A DNA stretch of 64,000 nucleotides. It comes from Maribacter dokdonensis DSW-8 (GTDB lineage Bacteria > Bacteroidota > Bacteroidia > Flavobacteriales > Flavobacteriaceae). Where the stretch lies: NCBI RefSeq assembly GCF_001447995.1, contig NZ_LDPE01000001.1, forward strand, positions 1,054,001-1,118,000. Direction: 5' to 3'. The notes under the pieces were generated by a model, which was not told where the DNA came from, searched no databases, and worked only from the letters and a program-made list of their open reading frames with translations. Positions 8,105 to 17,046 of this stretch are shown here, piece by piece. Numbering within the stretch: position 1 is the first letter of the stretch; every line of letters starts with the position of its first letter. A program made the translations under genes and the position numbers.

Positions 8105-9805
8105 ATGAACGGCACTCAATGGATTATATTTATTCTCATTGTACAAGTTATCCATTTTTTAGGAACTTGGAAATTATACGTTAAAGCCGGTAGAAAAGCT
8201 TGGGAAGCTGCAATACCTGTTTATAACGCCATTGTCTTAATGCAAATCATCAACAGACCAAAATGGTGGGTGATCTTGTTGTTCATACCAATTATAAATC
8301 TTTTAATGTTTCCTGTCATTTGGGTAGAAACCATTAGAAGTTTTGGCAGAAATAGCAAGTTAGAAACATGGATAGTGGTTCTAACGCTAGGTTTTTATAT
8401 TTACTATGTAAATTATGCCTTAGAAGTAACTTACATAGAAGACAGATCTTTACAACCCAAAACGGCTGCCGGAGAGTGGGTAAGTTCCATTTTATTCGCT
8501 GTTGTCGCGGCCACCTTGGTACACACCTATTTTATACAACCTTACGTAATACCTACAGGTTCATTAGAACGCACGCTTAGGGTGGGTGATTTTCTATTTG
8601 TTAGCAAGTTTCATTACGGAGCAAGAACACCAATGACAACGGTTGCTGCGCCAATGGTTCACGACACACTTCCTGTTTTAGGTGTGCCATCTTACTTAAA
8701 AAAGCCACAACTCCCTTATTTTAGACTACCAGGATTTACCAAAGTAGAAAGAAATGATATTGTAGTTTTTAGTTGGCCTGCCGATACAGTTAGGGTTTTC
8801 TTCAAAAAAGAAAAAGGTGTAGACAAACCTATTGATAAAAAATCCAACTACGTAAAACGCTGTGTGGGTATACCGGGGGATTCGTTAGAAGTTCGTGATG
8901 GTTACGTCTTTATAAACGGCAAGCAATTAGAACTACCTAAAAGTGCTAAACCTCAATTTGACTACACTATTTACAGCTCAAAAGGGGTTTCATCAAGAGC
9001 TTTGGACAACTTAGGTATTACGGATTTTACACGAAAATACCTATCAAACCCTTTAAACCAAGAACAGGTTAACGGAATAAGAAACTACATTATAGGGTTT
9101 AACCAAAATGAAAACGGACAAATTGAATTATTTACCAAAGCAAAAGGTATTCCTGCCAATCTAATTTCCAAATACAGGTTATCGCTAAAAGAAATTACCG
9201 ATCGTGAGCGTACAGTTCCGCTAACCGCGGAAATGGTCAATTCACTAAGAAAAGATTCTAACATAGATTCTGTTGTACAACAAGTAACAGAAAAAGGTAG
9301 ACGAGGGATCAATTTGTTTCCTCAAAGTGCTGACTATCCATGGAATTATAGTCAGTTAGGTCCTATTTATATTCCTCAGAAAGGTGCTACTGTAGCTTTA
9401 AATTTAAAAGTTCTTCCATTATATAAGAAGATAATCGAAGAATATGAGAACAACGAAATTTCTATATCCGGAAATCAAATTAGCATCAATGGAAAACCTA
9501 CGACCAGCTATACATTTCAACAAGATTATTTTTGGATGATGGGAGACAACAGGGATCATTCTGAAGACAGTAGAGCTTGGGGCTATGTGCCTGAAAATCA
9601 TATTGTGGGCACCCCTATCTTTATTTGGATGAGTTTTGACAATTTTACCGAAGGCATTTCCAATTGGAGACCTAGATGGGATCGTATTTTTACCACAGTA
9701 AATGGCGACGGAGAACCACAATCTTATTTTAAGTATTTCTTAATACTATTAGTTGCCTATCTAGTTGGAAATTGGTTCTGGAAACGTAAAAAGAGCACTA
9801 AATAA
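8105..9805 (+). CDS. lepB: signal peptidase I, long Bacteroidota form
   Basis: Membrane serine protease that removes signal peptides from exported proteins. The protein has 566 residues against about 324 in E. coli. The N-terminus has several membrane segments (about 5-22, 52-75, 88-105, 125-142). The catalytic serine is S153 in PTGSLERTL and the general base is K251 in NYVKRCVGIPGDS. The conserved GDNRDHSEDSRAWG box is at 480-493. The distance from the lysine to this box is about 230 residues, roughly 95 more than in E. coli, because of an insert around 275-430. A last membrane segment lies near 545. wbqC follows five bases later. Confidence 0.95.
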   Translation: MNGTQWIIFILIVQVIHFLGTWKLYVKAGRKAWEAAIPVYNAIVLMQIINRPKWWVILLFIPIINLLMFPVIWVETIRSFGRNSKLETWIVVLTLGFYIYYVNYALEVTYIEDRSLQPKTAAGEWVSSILFAVVAATLVHTYFIQPYVIPTGSLERTLRVGDFLFVSKFHYGARTPMTTVAAPMVHDTLPVLGVPSYLKKPQLPYFRLPGFTKVERNDIVVFSWPADTVRVFFKKEKGVDKPIDKKSNYVKRCVGIPGDSLEVRDGYVFINGKQLELPKSAKPQFDYTIYSSKGVSSRALDNLGITDFTRKYLSNPLNQEQVNGIRNYIIGFNQNENGQIELFTKAKGIPANLISKYRLSLKEITDRERTVPLTAEMVNSLRKDSNIDSVVQQVTEKGRRGINLFPQSADYPWNYSQLGPIYIPQKGATVALNLKVLPLYKKIIEEYENNEISISGNQISINGKPTTSYTFQQDYFWMMGDNRDHSEDSRAWGYVPENHIVGTPIFIWMSFDNFTEGISNWRPRWDRIFTTVNGDGEPQSYFKYFLILLVAYLVGNWFWKRKKSTK

Positions 9806-9810
9806 GCCAG

Positions 9811-10440
9811 ATGAAAGTAATTCATCCTTCATACTTTCCAAATATACTAACGTTTAGCTATGTTCTGCATGAACCTACATGTTGGGAAATACATGATAAT
9901 TATCAAAAGCAGACATTTAGAAATAGAACCTACATTTCAAATGATCGCGGCAAGCATATTTTAAGCATACCGATTATTCATGTTGGTAAAGAACAAGGCA
10001 GGCAGAAGTATAAAGATGTTTTAATAGACAATTCCTATCCATGGCAAAGGCAACATTGGCGCACCCTACAAACTGCTTACAGAACATCTCCGTTCTTCGA
10101 ATTTTACGAAGACGAGATTAAGCAATTATATGACCAACCATATGATAAGTTGTTAGATTACAATCTAAAAACAATAGAAACAATATTCGAGTGTTTACAG
10201 ATGGAAATGCCCAAAGAATCTACAAAAGAATTTGAAGTTTCCCTAAGTGAACATGAAGATTTTAGATTCTTGATCAATGCCAAATTAAAACACAACCTCA
10301 CTATAGAACCTTATACTCAGGTTTTTGGTGACCGTCATGGTTTCATACCTAATTTAAGCATTTTAGACCTGCTTTTTAACATGGGACCAAATTCCATTGA
10401 ATATCTCCGAAAAGATTTTATCTATAAAGATAATGCTTAG
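9811..10440 (+). CDS. WbqC-like family protein
   Basis: Member of the WbqC-like family, named after O-antigen locus genes; the biochemical role is not settled. The 209-residue protein shows the family hallmarks: HPSYFPNILTFSYVL near the N-terminus, FRNRTYISNDRGKHILSIPI, and WQRQHWRTLQTAYRTSPFFEFYEDEI. It has no signal peptide, so it is probably cytoplasmic. It begins five bases after lepB and overlaps the next gene by eight bases, so the three are one transcript. The link to signal peptidase is positional only. Confidence 0.85.
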   Translation: MKVIHPSYFPNILTFSYVLHEPTCWEIHDNYQKQTFRNRTYISNDRGKHILSIPIIHVGKEQGRQKYKDVLIDNSYPWQRQHWRTLQTAYRTSPFFEFYEDEIKQLYDQPYDKLLDYNLKTIETIFECLQMEMPKESTKEFEVSLSEHEDFRFLINAKLKHNLTIEPYTQVFGDRHGFIPNLSILDLLFNMGPNSIEYLRKDFIYKDNA

Positions 10441-10753
10441 GTTTATAGCCCATTATGGCATTCATTTTCTAGTACCGATTGTCATTGCCATCTACTTTTA
10501 CCGTGAAAACAAATTTTGGTCTGCAGTAATTCTTTTATCCGGTATTATTATAGATGTTGATCACCTGTTGGCTACACCAATGTTTGATTCTAACCGCTGC
10601 AGTATTGATTTTCACCCATTACATACCTATTGGGCGATAGCCATTTACATTTTATTATTTACTTATAAGAAAACGAGAATCATTGGTGCGGCACTGCTCA
10701 TACATATATTGGCAGATGTAGTTGATTGCCTTTTTATTACTAAGGGATTTTAA
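10433..10753 (+). CDS. DUF6122 family small membrane protein
   Basis: Unknown function; 106 residues with three to four hydrophobic segments. Features are an N-terminal FIAHYGIHFLVPIVIA, the acidic/histidine segment IDVDHLLATPMF, and HPLHTYWAI and HILADVVDC later. The conserved histidines and aspartates (DVDH, HPLH, HILAD) resemble membrane metal-dependent hydrolases of the YdjM type, which is an inference. The ATG at 10433 overlaps the wbqC stop by eight bases; a start at 10397 would overlap it much more and lacks hydrophobic character. It converges with the nuclease-like gene and overlaps it by 14 bases. Confidence 0.75.
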   Translation: MLRFIAHYGIHFLVPIVIAIYFYRENKFWSAVILLSGIIIDVDHLLATPMFDSNRCSIDFHPLHTYWAIAIYILLFTYKKTRIIGAALLIHILADVVDCLFITKGF

Positions 10754-11765
10754 CAGTAGCCATAATTGGCTCATGATCAGATATATTGATCTTGTAATTT
10801 TTATGTGACACAACTTCGAATGAAGGGTCTGTTAGAATCATATCTATCCTAAAAGGAAACTTCCAAAACTTGATGGTTTCCCCGTAACCATGACCCGCTT
10901 CCAAAAAGGAATCTTTTAAATTTCCTTTGATATTAAAATACACTTTTGAGAATTGCGTATTGTTGAAATCTCCGCCAACAATAACCGGATATGGGCTACT
11001 TTCTATATGCTCTTTTACCAAATTAGATTGTCTTTCTTGCTTATCAAAAGAATCTCTTAAACGTACAAATAGCTTATCTGATCTTTCTTTTTTAATGTAG
11101 TTTGGTCTAATGCTCAACGATTCTAAATGTAGGTTATAAAAACGAATCGTATCCCCTTTAAATACAATATCAGCATATATTCCACCATTAAAAGTATTGG
11201 GAAAATCCAACTCTCCATTTCCAATGATTTTATATTTAGAGAAAATAGCTAAATTTTTACTGGATTCTCCCTTTTTAACTTCAAATTTATTAGCCTTAAA
11301 CCTATAATCCTTCAGCATTTCATCTTTGAGATAAAATGGCTCAAATTCCTGAAAATAAATAATATCGGGATTCTCACCTTCTATAAACTGCACCACGTCA
11401 GGACTAGTGATTCTTTCCCATTCATTTTGATGCTTACTATGAAAACCCAATGAATTATAACTAAGTAGAGAAATGGTATCTTCTTCAATCTTCTCATTAC
11501 CTCTACCATTAAAAGCGATAAAGGAACCCAAGGTGATATATCCATAAATCAATACGGACAGCGACAATAACATATTGATTTTTCTACCAATTAGCCAATA
11601 TAAAAAAAACAACATGTTGAACAACACCAAAACCGGCACCGCCAAACTAATAAAGGCTAAACTAGCAATTGAGGTATAAGGTACTATACACGCTAAAAAC
11701 AAAGTAAGAGTTGTAATCACGTTTAAAAACCACATGATTTTATTGAAAAAAGATAATTTCTTCAT
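10740..11765 (-). CDS. endonuclease/exonuclease/phosphatase (EEP) family membrane protein
   Basis: Member of the EEP fold shared by DNase I-like nucleases and phosphodiesterases. The 341-residue protein starts with three membrane segments (about 10-85), followed by the EEP domain: NPDIIYFQEFEPF (metal-binding glutamate), YNLHLESLSI, VGGDFNNTQFS and the terminal SDHEPIMATV with the catalytic histidine. The catalytic part is therefore anchored to the membrane, probably facing the periplasm. The start at 11765 (MKKLSFFNK) lies one base after the upstream rhomboid stop; a longer frame to 11825 would overlap that gene. Substrate unknown. Confidence 0.88.
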   Translation of the reverse strand: MKKLSFFNKIMWFLNVITTLTLFLACIVPYTSIASLAFISLAVPVLVLFNMLFFLYWLIGRKINMLLSLSVLIYGYITLGSFIAFNGRGNEKIEEDTISLLSYNSLGFHSKHQNEWERITSPDVVQFIEGENPDIIYFQEFEPFYLKDEMLKDYRFKANKFEVKKGESSKNLAIFSKYKIIGNGELDFPNTFNGGIYADIVFKGDTIRFYNLHLESLSIRPNYIKKERSDKLFVRLRDSFDKQERQSNLVKEHIESSPYPVIVGGDFNNTQFSKVYFNIKGNLKDSFLEAGHGYGETIKFWKFPFRIDMILTDPSFEVVSHKNYKINISDHEPIMATVKIP

Positions 11766-11766
11766 C

Positions 11767-12645
11767 TTAATTTTCTTTTCCCGCTTTAAACAAGAAATCT
11801 TTTTCAGCCTTAGATAAGCTTTCATAGCCAGATTTACTTATTTTATCTAGAATTGCATCTATTTTCTTTTGATGAGATTTCTTATCATAATCACTGACCG
11901 TGGATTTAGATTTTGATGTATTCTCTTTCTTATATACGGTCTTCATGTTGGACTTCTTTCCTGTCCCTTTGAACATGTTTGCTATACTATCCATAAACCT
12001 AGAAAAACCAGAACCAATATCATTTCCTTTTGCCAATTGACTAGCATATAAATACCCTAAAAACGCACCACCTAAATGCGCTAAATGTCCTCCTGAGTTA
12101 CTGATCGGCAACTGTATTAAATCACTAAGCACAACGACTGCACCCACAATCCACAACTTCACATTAAAGAATATAACTCTAACCTCTTGATTGGGTAGAT
12201 AAGTACATATAAAAATCAATACGGCACTAGCCCCTGCAGACGCACCAATTAGATAGGCATTTGTATTAAAAAATGCCGGAAAAATATTGTAACCCAAAAC
12301 AAAAAACAATCCCCCAAGAATAACTCCTAATACATAGACATTAAGAAATCGTTTTGCATCAAAGAGATTTAAGAAAATGCGTCCAACAAAATAAATTAAA
12401 AGCATATTCCAAAATAAATGACCAAAACCACCATGAAAAAAAGAATAGGTAATTATAGACCATGGCTGAAAAGCAATATCTACAATATCATTTGGCAGTT
12501 CAAACCACTTAACAATACTATTGCCGGATAAGCCTAAGAGAAAAGGTACCAACGCATTTATTAGAAATACAATGACATTAATAACAATTAATTTTTCGGC
12601 AATGTTTAGCCTACTATATTGATATTTTAAATCTGGTTGAGCCAT
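11767..12645 (-). CDS. rhomboid family intramembrane serine protease (second of pair)
   Basis: Six-helix membrane protease of 292 residues. HGGFGHLFWNMLLIY (about 71-85) is the helix 2 signature. The catalytic serine is probably S136 in IGASAGASA, and the base is H190 in GGHLAHLGGA. A second GAS (S140) lies four residues on, but spacing to the partner rhomboid supports S136. The C-terminal 75 residues are hydrophilic and lysine-rich with a helical tail (about 250-290), a cytoplasmic extension absent from the neighbouring paralogue. It lies three bases after the first rhomboid, in the mutL operon. Confidence 0.9.
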   Translation of the reverse strand: MAQPDLKYQYSRLNIAEKLIVINVIVFLINALVPFLLGLSGNSIVKWFELPNDIVDIAFQPWSIITYSFFHGGFGHLFWNMLLIYFVGRIFLNLFDAKRFLNVYVLGVILGGLFFVLGYNIFPAFFNTNAYLIGASAGASAVLIFICTYLPNQEVRVIFFNVKLWIVGAVVVLSDLIQLPISNSGGHLAHLGGAFLGYLYASQLAKGNDIGSGFSRFMDSIANMFKGTGKKSNMKTVYKKENTSKSKSTVSDYDKKSHQKKIDAILDKISKSGYESLSKAEKDFLFKAGKEN

Positions 12646-12648
12646 ACT

Positions 12649-13392
12649 TTAGTTCCACCTATTATTATTAAACTGATTTTTCTTCCAATACCACATCATC
12701 AAAAATCCAAAGAGTGCCCCACCAACATGTGCAAAGTGGGCAATTCCTTGACCAAACAAACTATACCCGGTAACACCAGAAAACAAATCTAATGCTATTA
12801 AAACAGGAATAAAAAACTTAGCCTTAATAGGTACCGGTAAGAAAATTAAAAACAATTCACTATTTGGAAAAGACATACCAAAAGCTACCAAAATACCATA
12901 AATAGCCCCAGAAGCGCCCACTACAGGTGTATTGAACGCCCCTAAGAAATTATCTATGGTTGAACGATCCGCTATATTGTACCATTCTGTACTATACTGA
13001 CCGCTATTAATGATTTCAAGAATACTACTTTCAGCTAAGCCTGCCTCCATTAAAGCACTCATACCCGCATTATAATAATAGTAGTTTACCCCTATATGTA
13101 TTAAAGCGGCACCTAAACCAGCTGATATATAAAAGAACAGGAATTTATTTCTGCCCCACATTTGCTCCAAAGGCGAACCAAAAGCCCATAGTGCATACAT
13201 ATTGAAAAGAATATGCATAAAACCCCCATGCATAAACATATGGGTAATTATTTGCCATAGTTGAAAATGCTCGTTCTTAGGAAAATAAAGAGAAAACAAC
13301 TCATACATTTGTTCCCCATACAACTGTGTGGCAATGAAGAATAGCACGTTAATAATCAGTAAATGCTTTATAGTTTCTGTTATTCTTCCCAT
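12649..13392 (-). CDS. rhomboid family intramembrane serine protease (first of pair)
   Basis: Intramembrane protease of 247 residues. It has HGGFMHILFNMYALWAFG (helix 2), the catalytic motif VVGASGAIYG with S161, and AHFAHVGGALFG with the catalytic H222. The loop between helices 2 and 4 is long (about 103-152). It starts directly after the mutL stop codon and is followed three bases later by a second rhomboid, so the pair is co-expressed with DNA repair and riboflavin genes. Substrates are unknown; rhomboids cut single-pass proteins near helix-breaking residues. Confidence 0.92.
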   Translation of the reverse strand: MGRITETIKHLLIINVLFFIATQLYGEQMYELFSLYFPKNEHFQLWQIITHMFMHGGFMHILFNMYALWAFGSPLEQMWGRNKFLFFYISAGLGAALIHIGVNYYYYNAGMSALMEAGLAESSILEIINSGQYSTEWYNIADRSTIDNFLGAFNTPVVGASGAIYGILVAFGMSFPNSELFLIFLPVPIKAKFFIPVLIALDLFSGVTGYSLFGQGIAHFAHVGGALFGFLMMWYWKKNQFNNNRWN

Positions 13393-15246
13393 CTATATAA
13401 ATTTTCGTTCAATATCATTCTCGGTAATGGTCACGTATACTTTTTTGTTAAAAGGGCTTAATGTAGTCTCTTTACAAGCAAATAAATCGTTGACCAACTT
13501 TACTTGAGAAAACTCGTCTAATGATTCCCCTGATTTTACAGACAGGGTTTTTGCCAATGTCTTTGCCAACATATCACTTTGGGAAAAACTATCTCCAGGC
13601 ACCTCTTGTTGAAAATCTGACATCAACTGCTCCATAATCATTTGTATTTCGCTCTCAGCGACCAAAACAGGAACTCCTTTTATCTCAACACCCTCATCGT
13701 CCAAATCACCAAATACAAAACCAACAGTGCAAAGGTTATCTTTAATTTCCTTTAAAATGTTCATTTCACCTGGTGAAAATGATAAAGTCAACGGAAAAAG
13801 TAATTGCTGACTTACGGCTTCTTTAATAGTTATGTTCTTTAAAAAGTTTTCATAAAGCACCCGTTGATGTGCCCTACTCTGATTTATAACTACCATTCCA
13901 GATTTTATAGTGGTAATTATAAATTTTTTACGCAATTGAAACGTAGTAGTAGTCGGCTCAATAGATTCTTTTTCATCATCAAAGATACTGCTATTCACTA
14001 CCTCAGATTCAAATTCCAAATGACTAACATTACTTTCTACCTTGGTTTCTAGTCCCGCATATAAATTTTCCCAACCTTCTACTTTTGGTTTTTTATAATT
14101 ACCTGTACTGTTATTTCCTTTTGATGTTTTAACAGTTGTTTCAAATGGATTAAAAGAAGCATCTACAACTACCTGCGGAATACCAACCTGCTTATTTTTA
14201 TAAGAGTACGGAGTATCTAAGTTTTGGTCTTGTTCAAAATCAAGCGCTGGCACAACGTTAAATTGCCCCAAACTATGCTTAACGGTAGATTTCAACATAG
14301 CGTACAACGTATGCTCATCATCAAATTTAACTTCTGTTTTTGTAGGATGTATATTAATATCGATTGTACCTGGATCCACCTCTAAATTCAAAAAATAACC
14401 AGGATGCGTTCCTGGTCTTATCACTCCTTCAAAAGCACCTAAAATTGCATGATGTAAATACGGACTTTTTATAAATCTGTTGTTAGCAAAGAAAAACTGC
14501 TCTCCTCTACTCTTTTTAGCAAATTCCGGTTTTAGAATATATCCTGATATTTTTACTACCTGAGTTTCCTCTTCGACCGGAACCAGTTTCTCGTCGGTCT
14601 TTCTACCAAAAATATGAACTATACGCTTTCTGAATTCATTGGCCGGCAATTGAAAAACATCACTCCCGTTATTATAAAAACTAAATGCTACCTGAGGGTG
14701 TGCCAATGAAATTCTATGAAATTCATCGGTAATATGTCTATACTCGACTTGGTCAGATTTTAAAAAATTTCTTCTAGCCGGAATATTGAAAAATAAATTC
14801 TTCACCAACATAGAAGTCCCTTTTGGAGCAACTACTACTTCTTGTGAAACAATTTTACTACCTTCAATCTTAATTTTTGTACCAATATCATCATCTTCGG
14901 TTTTGGTCAACATCTCTACATGGGCAATAGCAGCAATAGATGCAAGTGCCTCTCCCCTAAAGCCTTTGGTATGCAAATTAAATAAATCTTCAGCTTTTTG
15001 AATTTTTGACGTTGCATGGCGTTCAAAACTCAAACGGGCATCTGTACCACTCATACCCTTACCATTATCAACTACTTGAATAAGTGTTTTACCACCATCT
15101 TTTATAATTAGTTGAATATCGGTTGCACCGGCATCGATGGCATTTTCCATCAGCTCCTTAACTACTGATGATGGGCGTTGTACCACTTCACCAGCAGCAA
15201 TTTGGTTTGCTACATGGTCTGGTAAAAGTCTAATAATATCGGCCAT
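13393..15246 (-). CDS. mutL: DNA mismatch repair protein MutL
   Basis: Links MutS mismatch recognition to strand removal. The 617-residue protein has a normal GHKL ATPase domain: VVKELMENAIDAGA (motif I), DNGKGMSG (motif II), GFRGEALASIAAI (motif III) and the DINIHPTKTEVKF segment (about 300-315). A variable linker (about 345-430) leads to the C-terminal dimerisation domain. There the expected endonuclease motif DQHAxxExxxxE reads NQSRAHQRVLYE, the ACHxAI motif is replaced by AKTLSVKSGE, and CPHGRP by SPFNKKV, so nuclease activity is doubtful. It overlaps the upstream small gene by one base (TAATG). Confidence 0.96.
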   Translation of the reverse strand: MADIIRLLPDHVANQIAAGEVVQRPSSVVKELMENAIDAGATDIQLIIKDGGKTLIQVVDNGKGMSGTDARLSFERHATSKIQKAEDLFNLHTKGFRGEALASIAAIAHVEMLTKTEDDDIGTKIKIEGSKIVSQEVVVAPKGTSMLVKNLFFNIPARRNFLKSDQVEYRHITDEFHRISLAHPQVAFSFYNNGSDVFQLPANEFRKRIVHIFGRKTDEKLVPVEEETQVVKISGYILKPEFAKKSRGEQFFFANNRFIKSPYLHHAILGAFEGVIRPGTHPGYFLNLEVDPGTIDINIHPTKTEVKFDDEHTLYAMLKSTVKHSLGQFNVVPALDFEQDQNLDTPYSYKNKQVGIPQVVVDASFNPFETTVKTSKGNNSTGNYKKPKVEGWENLYAGLETKVESNVSHLEFESEVVNSSIFDDEKESIEPTTTTFQLRKKFIITTIKSGMVVINQSRAHQRVLYENFLKNITIKEAVSQQLLFPLTLSFSPGEMNILKEIKDNLCTVGFVFGDLDDEGVEIKGVPVLVAESEIQMIMEQLMSDFQQEVPGDSFSQSDMLAKTLAKTLSVKSGESLDEFSQVKLVNDLFACKETTLSPFNKKVYVTITENDIERKFI

Positions 15247-15545
15247 TATGAAGAAAAGAAAATTGAGAGGTCAAAATCAATTATATAAAGAAAAATCAAA
15301 ACCAAAACAGCTATAATGATGACCATTCTCATCTTAAGGTTACGATCACCTTTTCTTTTAGCGTCTTCTATGGCACTGTTGATTTTCCTCTTTAAACCTC
15401 GAGATGTATTCAGTGTACTGCGAAATTGATCAAATTTAGGCTCAATTTTGTAAGGATTCCCTTTTCCTTTATCATCATAAAATCTGGGGTTATACTCAAA
15501 CCGCCTATTCTTTCGCAACTTTGTTATTTTACTCAACATCCCCAT
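15246..15545 (-). CDS. small basic single-pass membrane protein
   Basis: Unrecognised conserved-looking protein of 99 residues. The N-terminal two thirds are very basic and hydrophilic (KLRKNRRFEYNPRFYDDKGKGNPYKI), then one membrane helix follows near the C-terminus (about 74-93, MRMVIIIAVLVLIFLYIIDF). Similar proteins in flavobacteria sit next to mutL and ribH and are sometimes labelled riboflavin synthase beta subunit; nothing in this sequence supports that name. A start at 15581 is possible, but 15545 (MGMLSK) begins at the conserved-looking basic part. The stop overlaps the mutL start by one base. Confidence 0.7.
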   Translation of the reverse strand: MGMLSKITKLRKNRRFEYNPRFYDDKGKGNPYKIEPKFDQFRSTLNTSRGLKRKINSAIEDAKRKGDRNLKMRMVIIIAVLVLIFLYIIDFDLSIFFSS

Positions 15546-15673
15546 AACCTCAAAGTTACTTAAAATAGAAAAACAGGGCATAATAGGAATGCCAAAATTT
15601 GTTAACAGTTGAAGCTGCCAACCGTTACCTCTAAAATAGTTTGAAACAGATTAAAAATAAAAGACCGGAAACT

Positions 15674-16156
15674 TTAGTTGCCTAGAACAGCCATTTTAAT
15701 TGCTGCAATAGCTGCCTCTGTGCCCTTATTACCATGTTTACCTCCACTACGATCAATAGCTTGTTGCATGTTATTATCGGTCAACACACAAAAAATAACA
15801 GGCACATCCGTAATCACGTTCAGGTCTTTAATGCCTTGCGCAGTGGCATCGCAAACAAAGTCAAAATGCTTGGTCTCACCTTGTATTACACTACCAATGG
15901 CAATCACAGCATCTACTTTATGGGATTGTATCATTTTTTTTGAACCAAAAGTAAGTTCAAAACTTCCGGGAACATCCCATCGAATAACATCAGAACGTTG
16001 GGCACCACAATCTAACAATGCATCAACAGCACCATTATACAGACCTTCGGTAATCTCTGAATTCCATTCTGAAACAACAATCCCAAACCGAAGTCCGTTC
16101 GCGTTTGGGATTGTTGCCTTATCGTAAGCCGATAAATTTTTATTTTCTGTTGCCAT
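15674..16156 (-). CDS. ribH: 6,7-dimethyl-8-ribityllumazine synthase
   Basis: Condenses the ribityl-pyrimidine with dihydroxybutanone phosphate, the penultimate step of riboflavin synthesis; forms a cytoplasmic capsid-like shell. The 160-residue protein has GIVVSEWNSEIT (substrate loop), VPGSFELTFGSK, and the GSVIQGETKHFDFVCDATAQGI stretch with the catalytic histidine. NGNKGTE-like residues near the end (KHGNKGTEAA) bind phosphate. Length is normal. Its start shares one base with the stop of the TPR membrane gene, and about 90 bases separate it from the small membrane gene downstream. No other riboflavin gene is in the window. Confidence 0.96.
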   Translation of the reverse strand: MATENKNLSAYDKATIPNANGLRFGIVVSEWNSEITEGLYNGAVDALLDCGAQRSDVIRWDVPGSFELTFGSKKMIQSHKVDAVIAIGSVIQGETKHFDFVCDATAQGIKDLNVITDVPVIFCVLTDNNMQQAIDRSGGKHGNKGTEAAIAAIKMAVLGN

Positions 16157-16923
16157 TATTCAGCACTTTTAGCCATACCAATAAACGCATCTATTGAACT
16201 AGCATTTTCTGATTTTGGAAAATCGTTCTTTATTCTTTCAAAAAACTCCAAAGCCTTATCCTTCTCTCCCATTTCCAATGCAGTAATACCTGCTTTATAT
16301 AGAAATTTAGGAGCTGTATATTCATTACCGCTATGTTTTACAGCAGCTTCATAATACCCTAAAGCATCGGAAGGTTGGTCTAATTGCATAAAAGCATCTC
16401 CTAGACCTCCTTTGGCCAACGAACCTAAAATAGCATCGTCAGAACTGAAATCCTCTAAATAAGTGATAGCCTCTTGATATTTGTTCATATTCAAGTAAGA
16501 CATACCTGCTCCGTAATTTGCCAAGTTTGCAGCTTTAGTTCCACTATACTCCTCAATGATATCCAAGAAACCGTATTTACCCTCAGCTCCTTCTAAAGCC
16601 AAAGTAAACAATGAATCTTTTTGACTGGTCGCTACTAAAGCTTGGTCAAAATATTGCTGCGGATAATACATTTCATTTGCCGCATTTGATTCCTTTGGCT
16701 TTTCAACAAACTGATTGTACGCCAAATATGCCAAAACACTGATAGCTATTACCCCAATGGCACCTAAAATATAGTTCTGATTCTTAGAAACCCACTCTTC
16801 TGACCTTGAAGCTCCTTCATCTAAAGAACTAAAAACCTCAGCTGTTGTGCTTTCCTGTTCATCAAATTCTTGCTGTTCAGCCTTTGTTTCAGGTTTATAT
16901 CCTCTTTTCTTATATGTTGCCAT
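16156..16923 (-). CDS. TPR-containing single-pass membrane protein (YfgM-like)
   Basis: Protein of 255 residues with a hydrophilic acidic N-terminus, one membrane helix (about 50-70, YILGAIGVIAISVLAYLAYNQF) and a periplasmic TPR region (about 130-250). The layout resembles YfgM, a companion of the SecYEG translocon, but similarity at this level is only architectural. It is first in the ribH-mutL-rhomboid run, sharing one base with ribH, and has its own TATTTTTG promoter 21 bases before the ATG. It diverges from recF. Confidence 0.82.
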   Translation of the reverse strand: MATYKKRGYKPETKAEQQEFDEQESTTAEVFSSLDEGASRSEEWVSKNQNYILGAIGVIAISVLAYLAYNQFVEKPKESNAANEMYYPQQYFDQALVATSQKDSLFTLALEGAEGKYGFLDIIEEYSGTKAANLANYGAGMSYLNMNKYQEAITYLEDFSSDDAILGSLAKGGLGDAFMQLDQPSDALGYYEAAVKHSGNEYTAPKFLYKAGITALEMGEKDKALEFFERIKNDFPKSENASSIDAFIGMAKSAE

Positions 16924-16943
16924 CTGTAAATTTATTGATCGCG

Positions 16944-16972
16944 CAAAAATAATGGTTTTATTGAAATCGCAA
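16944..16972 (-). promoter_or_regulatory. promoter of the TPR-ribH-mutL run
   Basis: TATTTTTG at 16951-16944 (perfect TAnnTTTG), with TTG at 16972-16970, 18 bases upstream. It gives a leader of about 15 bases. It is back to back with the recF promoter. Confidence 0.7.
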
Positions 16973-16987
16973 AGTGTATTTATTCGT

Positions 16988-16995
16988 TATTTTTG
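16988..16995 (+). promoter_or_regulatory. -7 box TATTTTTG of recF
   Basis: Perfect TAnnTTTG, 51 bases before the recF ATG; a TTG at 16961-16963 is 24 bases upstream, slightly wide for a -33 element. Confidence 0.6.
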
Positions 16996-17046
16996 GATAT
17001 TTTAAGCTAGTTTTCATCCTACCAAATCTAAAATCGGAAATTTTTA

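Noticed and set aside
15246..15545. Riboflavin synthase beta subunit as the name of the small membrane gene
   Set aside because: The true lumazine synthase is ribH at 15674-16156; this protein is basic with one membrane helix and shares no motif with it.
15678..16127. 149-codon open frame on the plus strand
   Set aside because: Exactly antisense to ribH, whose motifs are clear; composition is that of a reversed coding frame.
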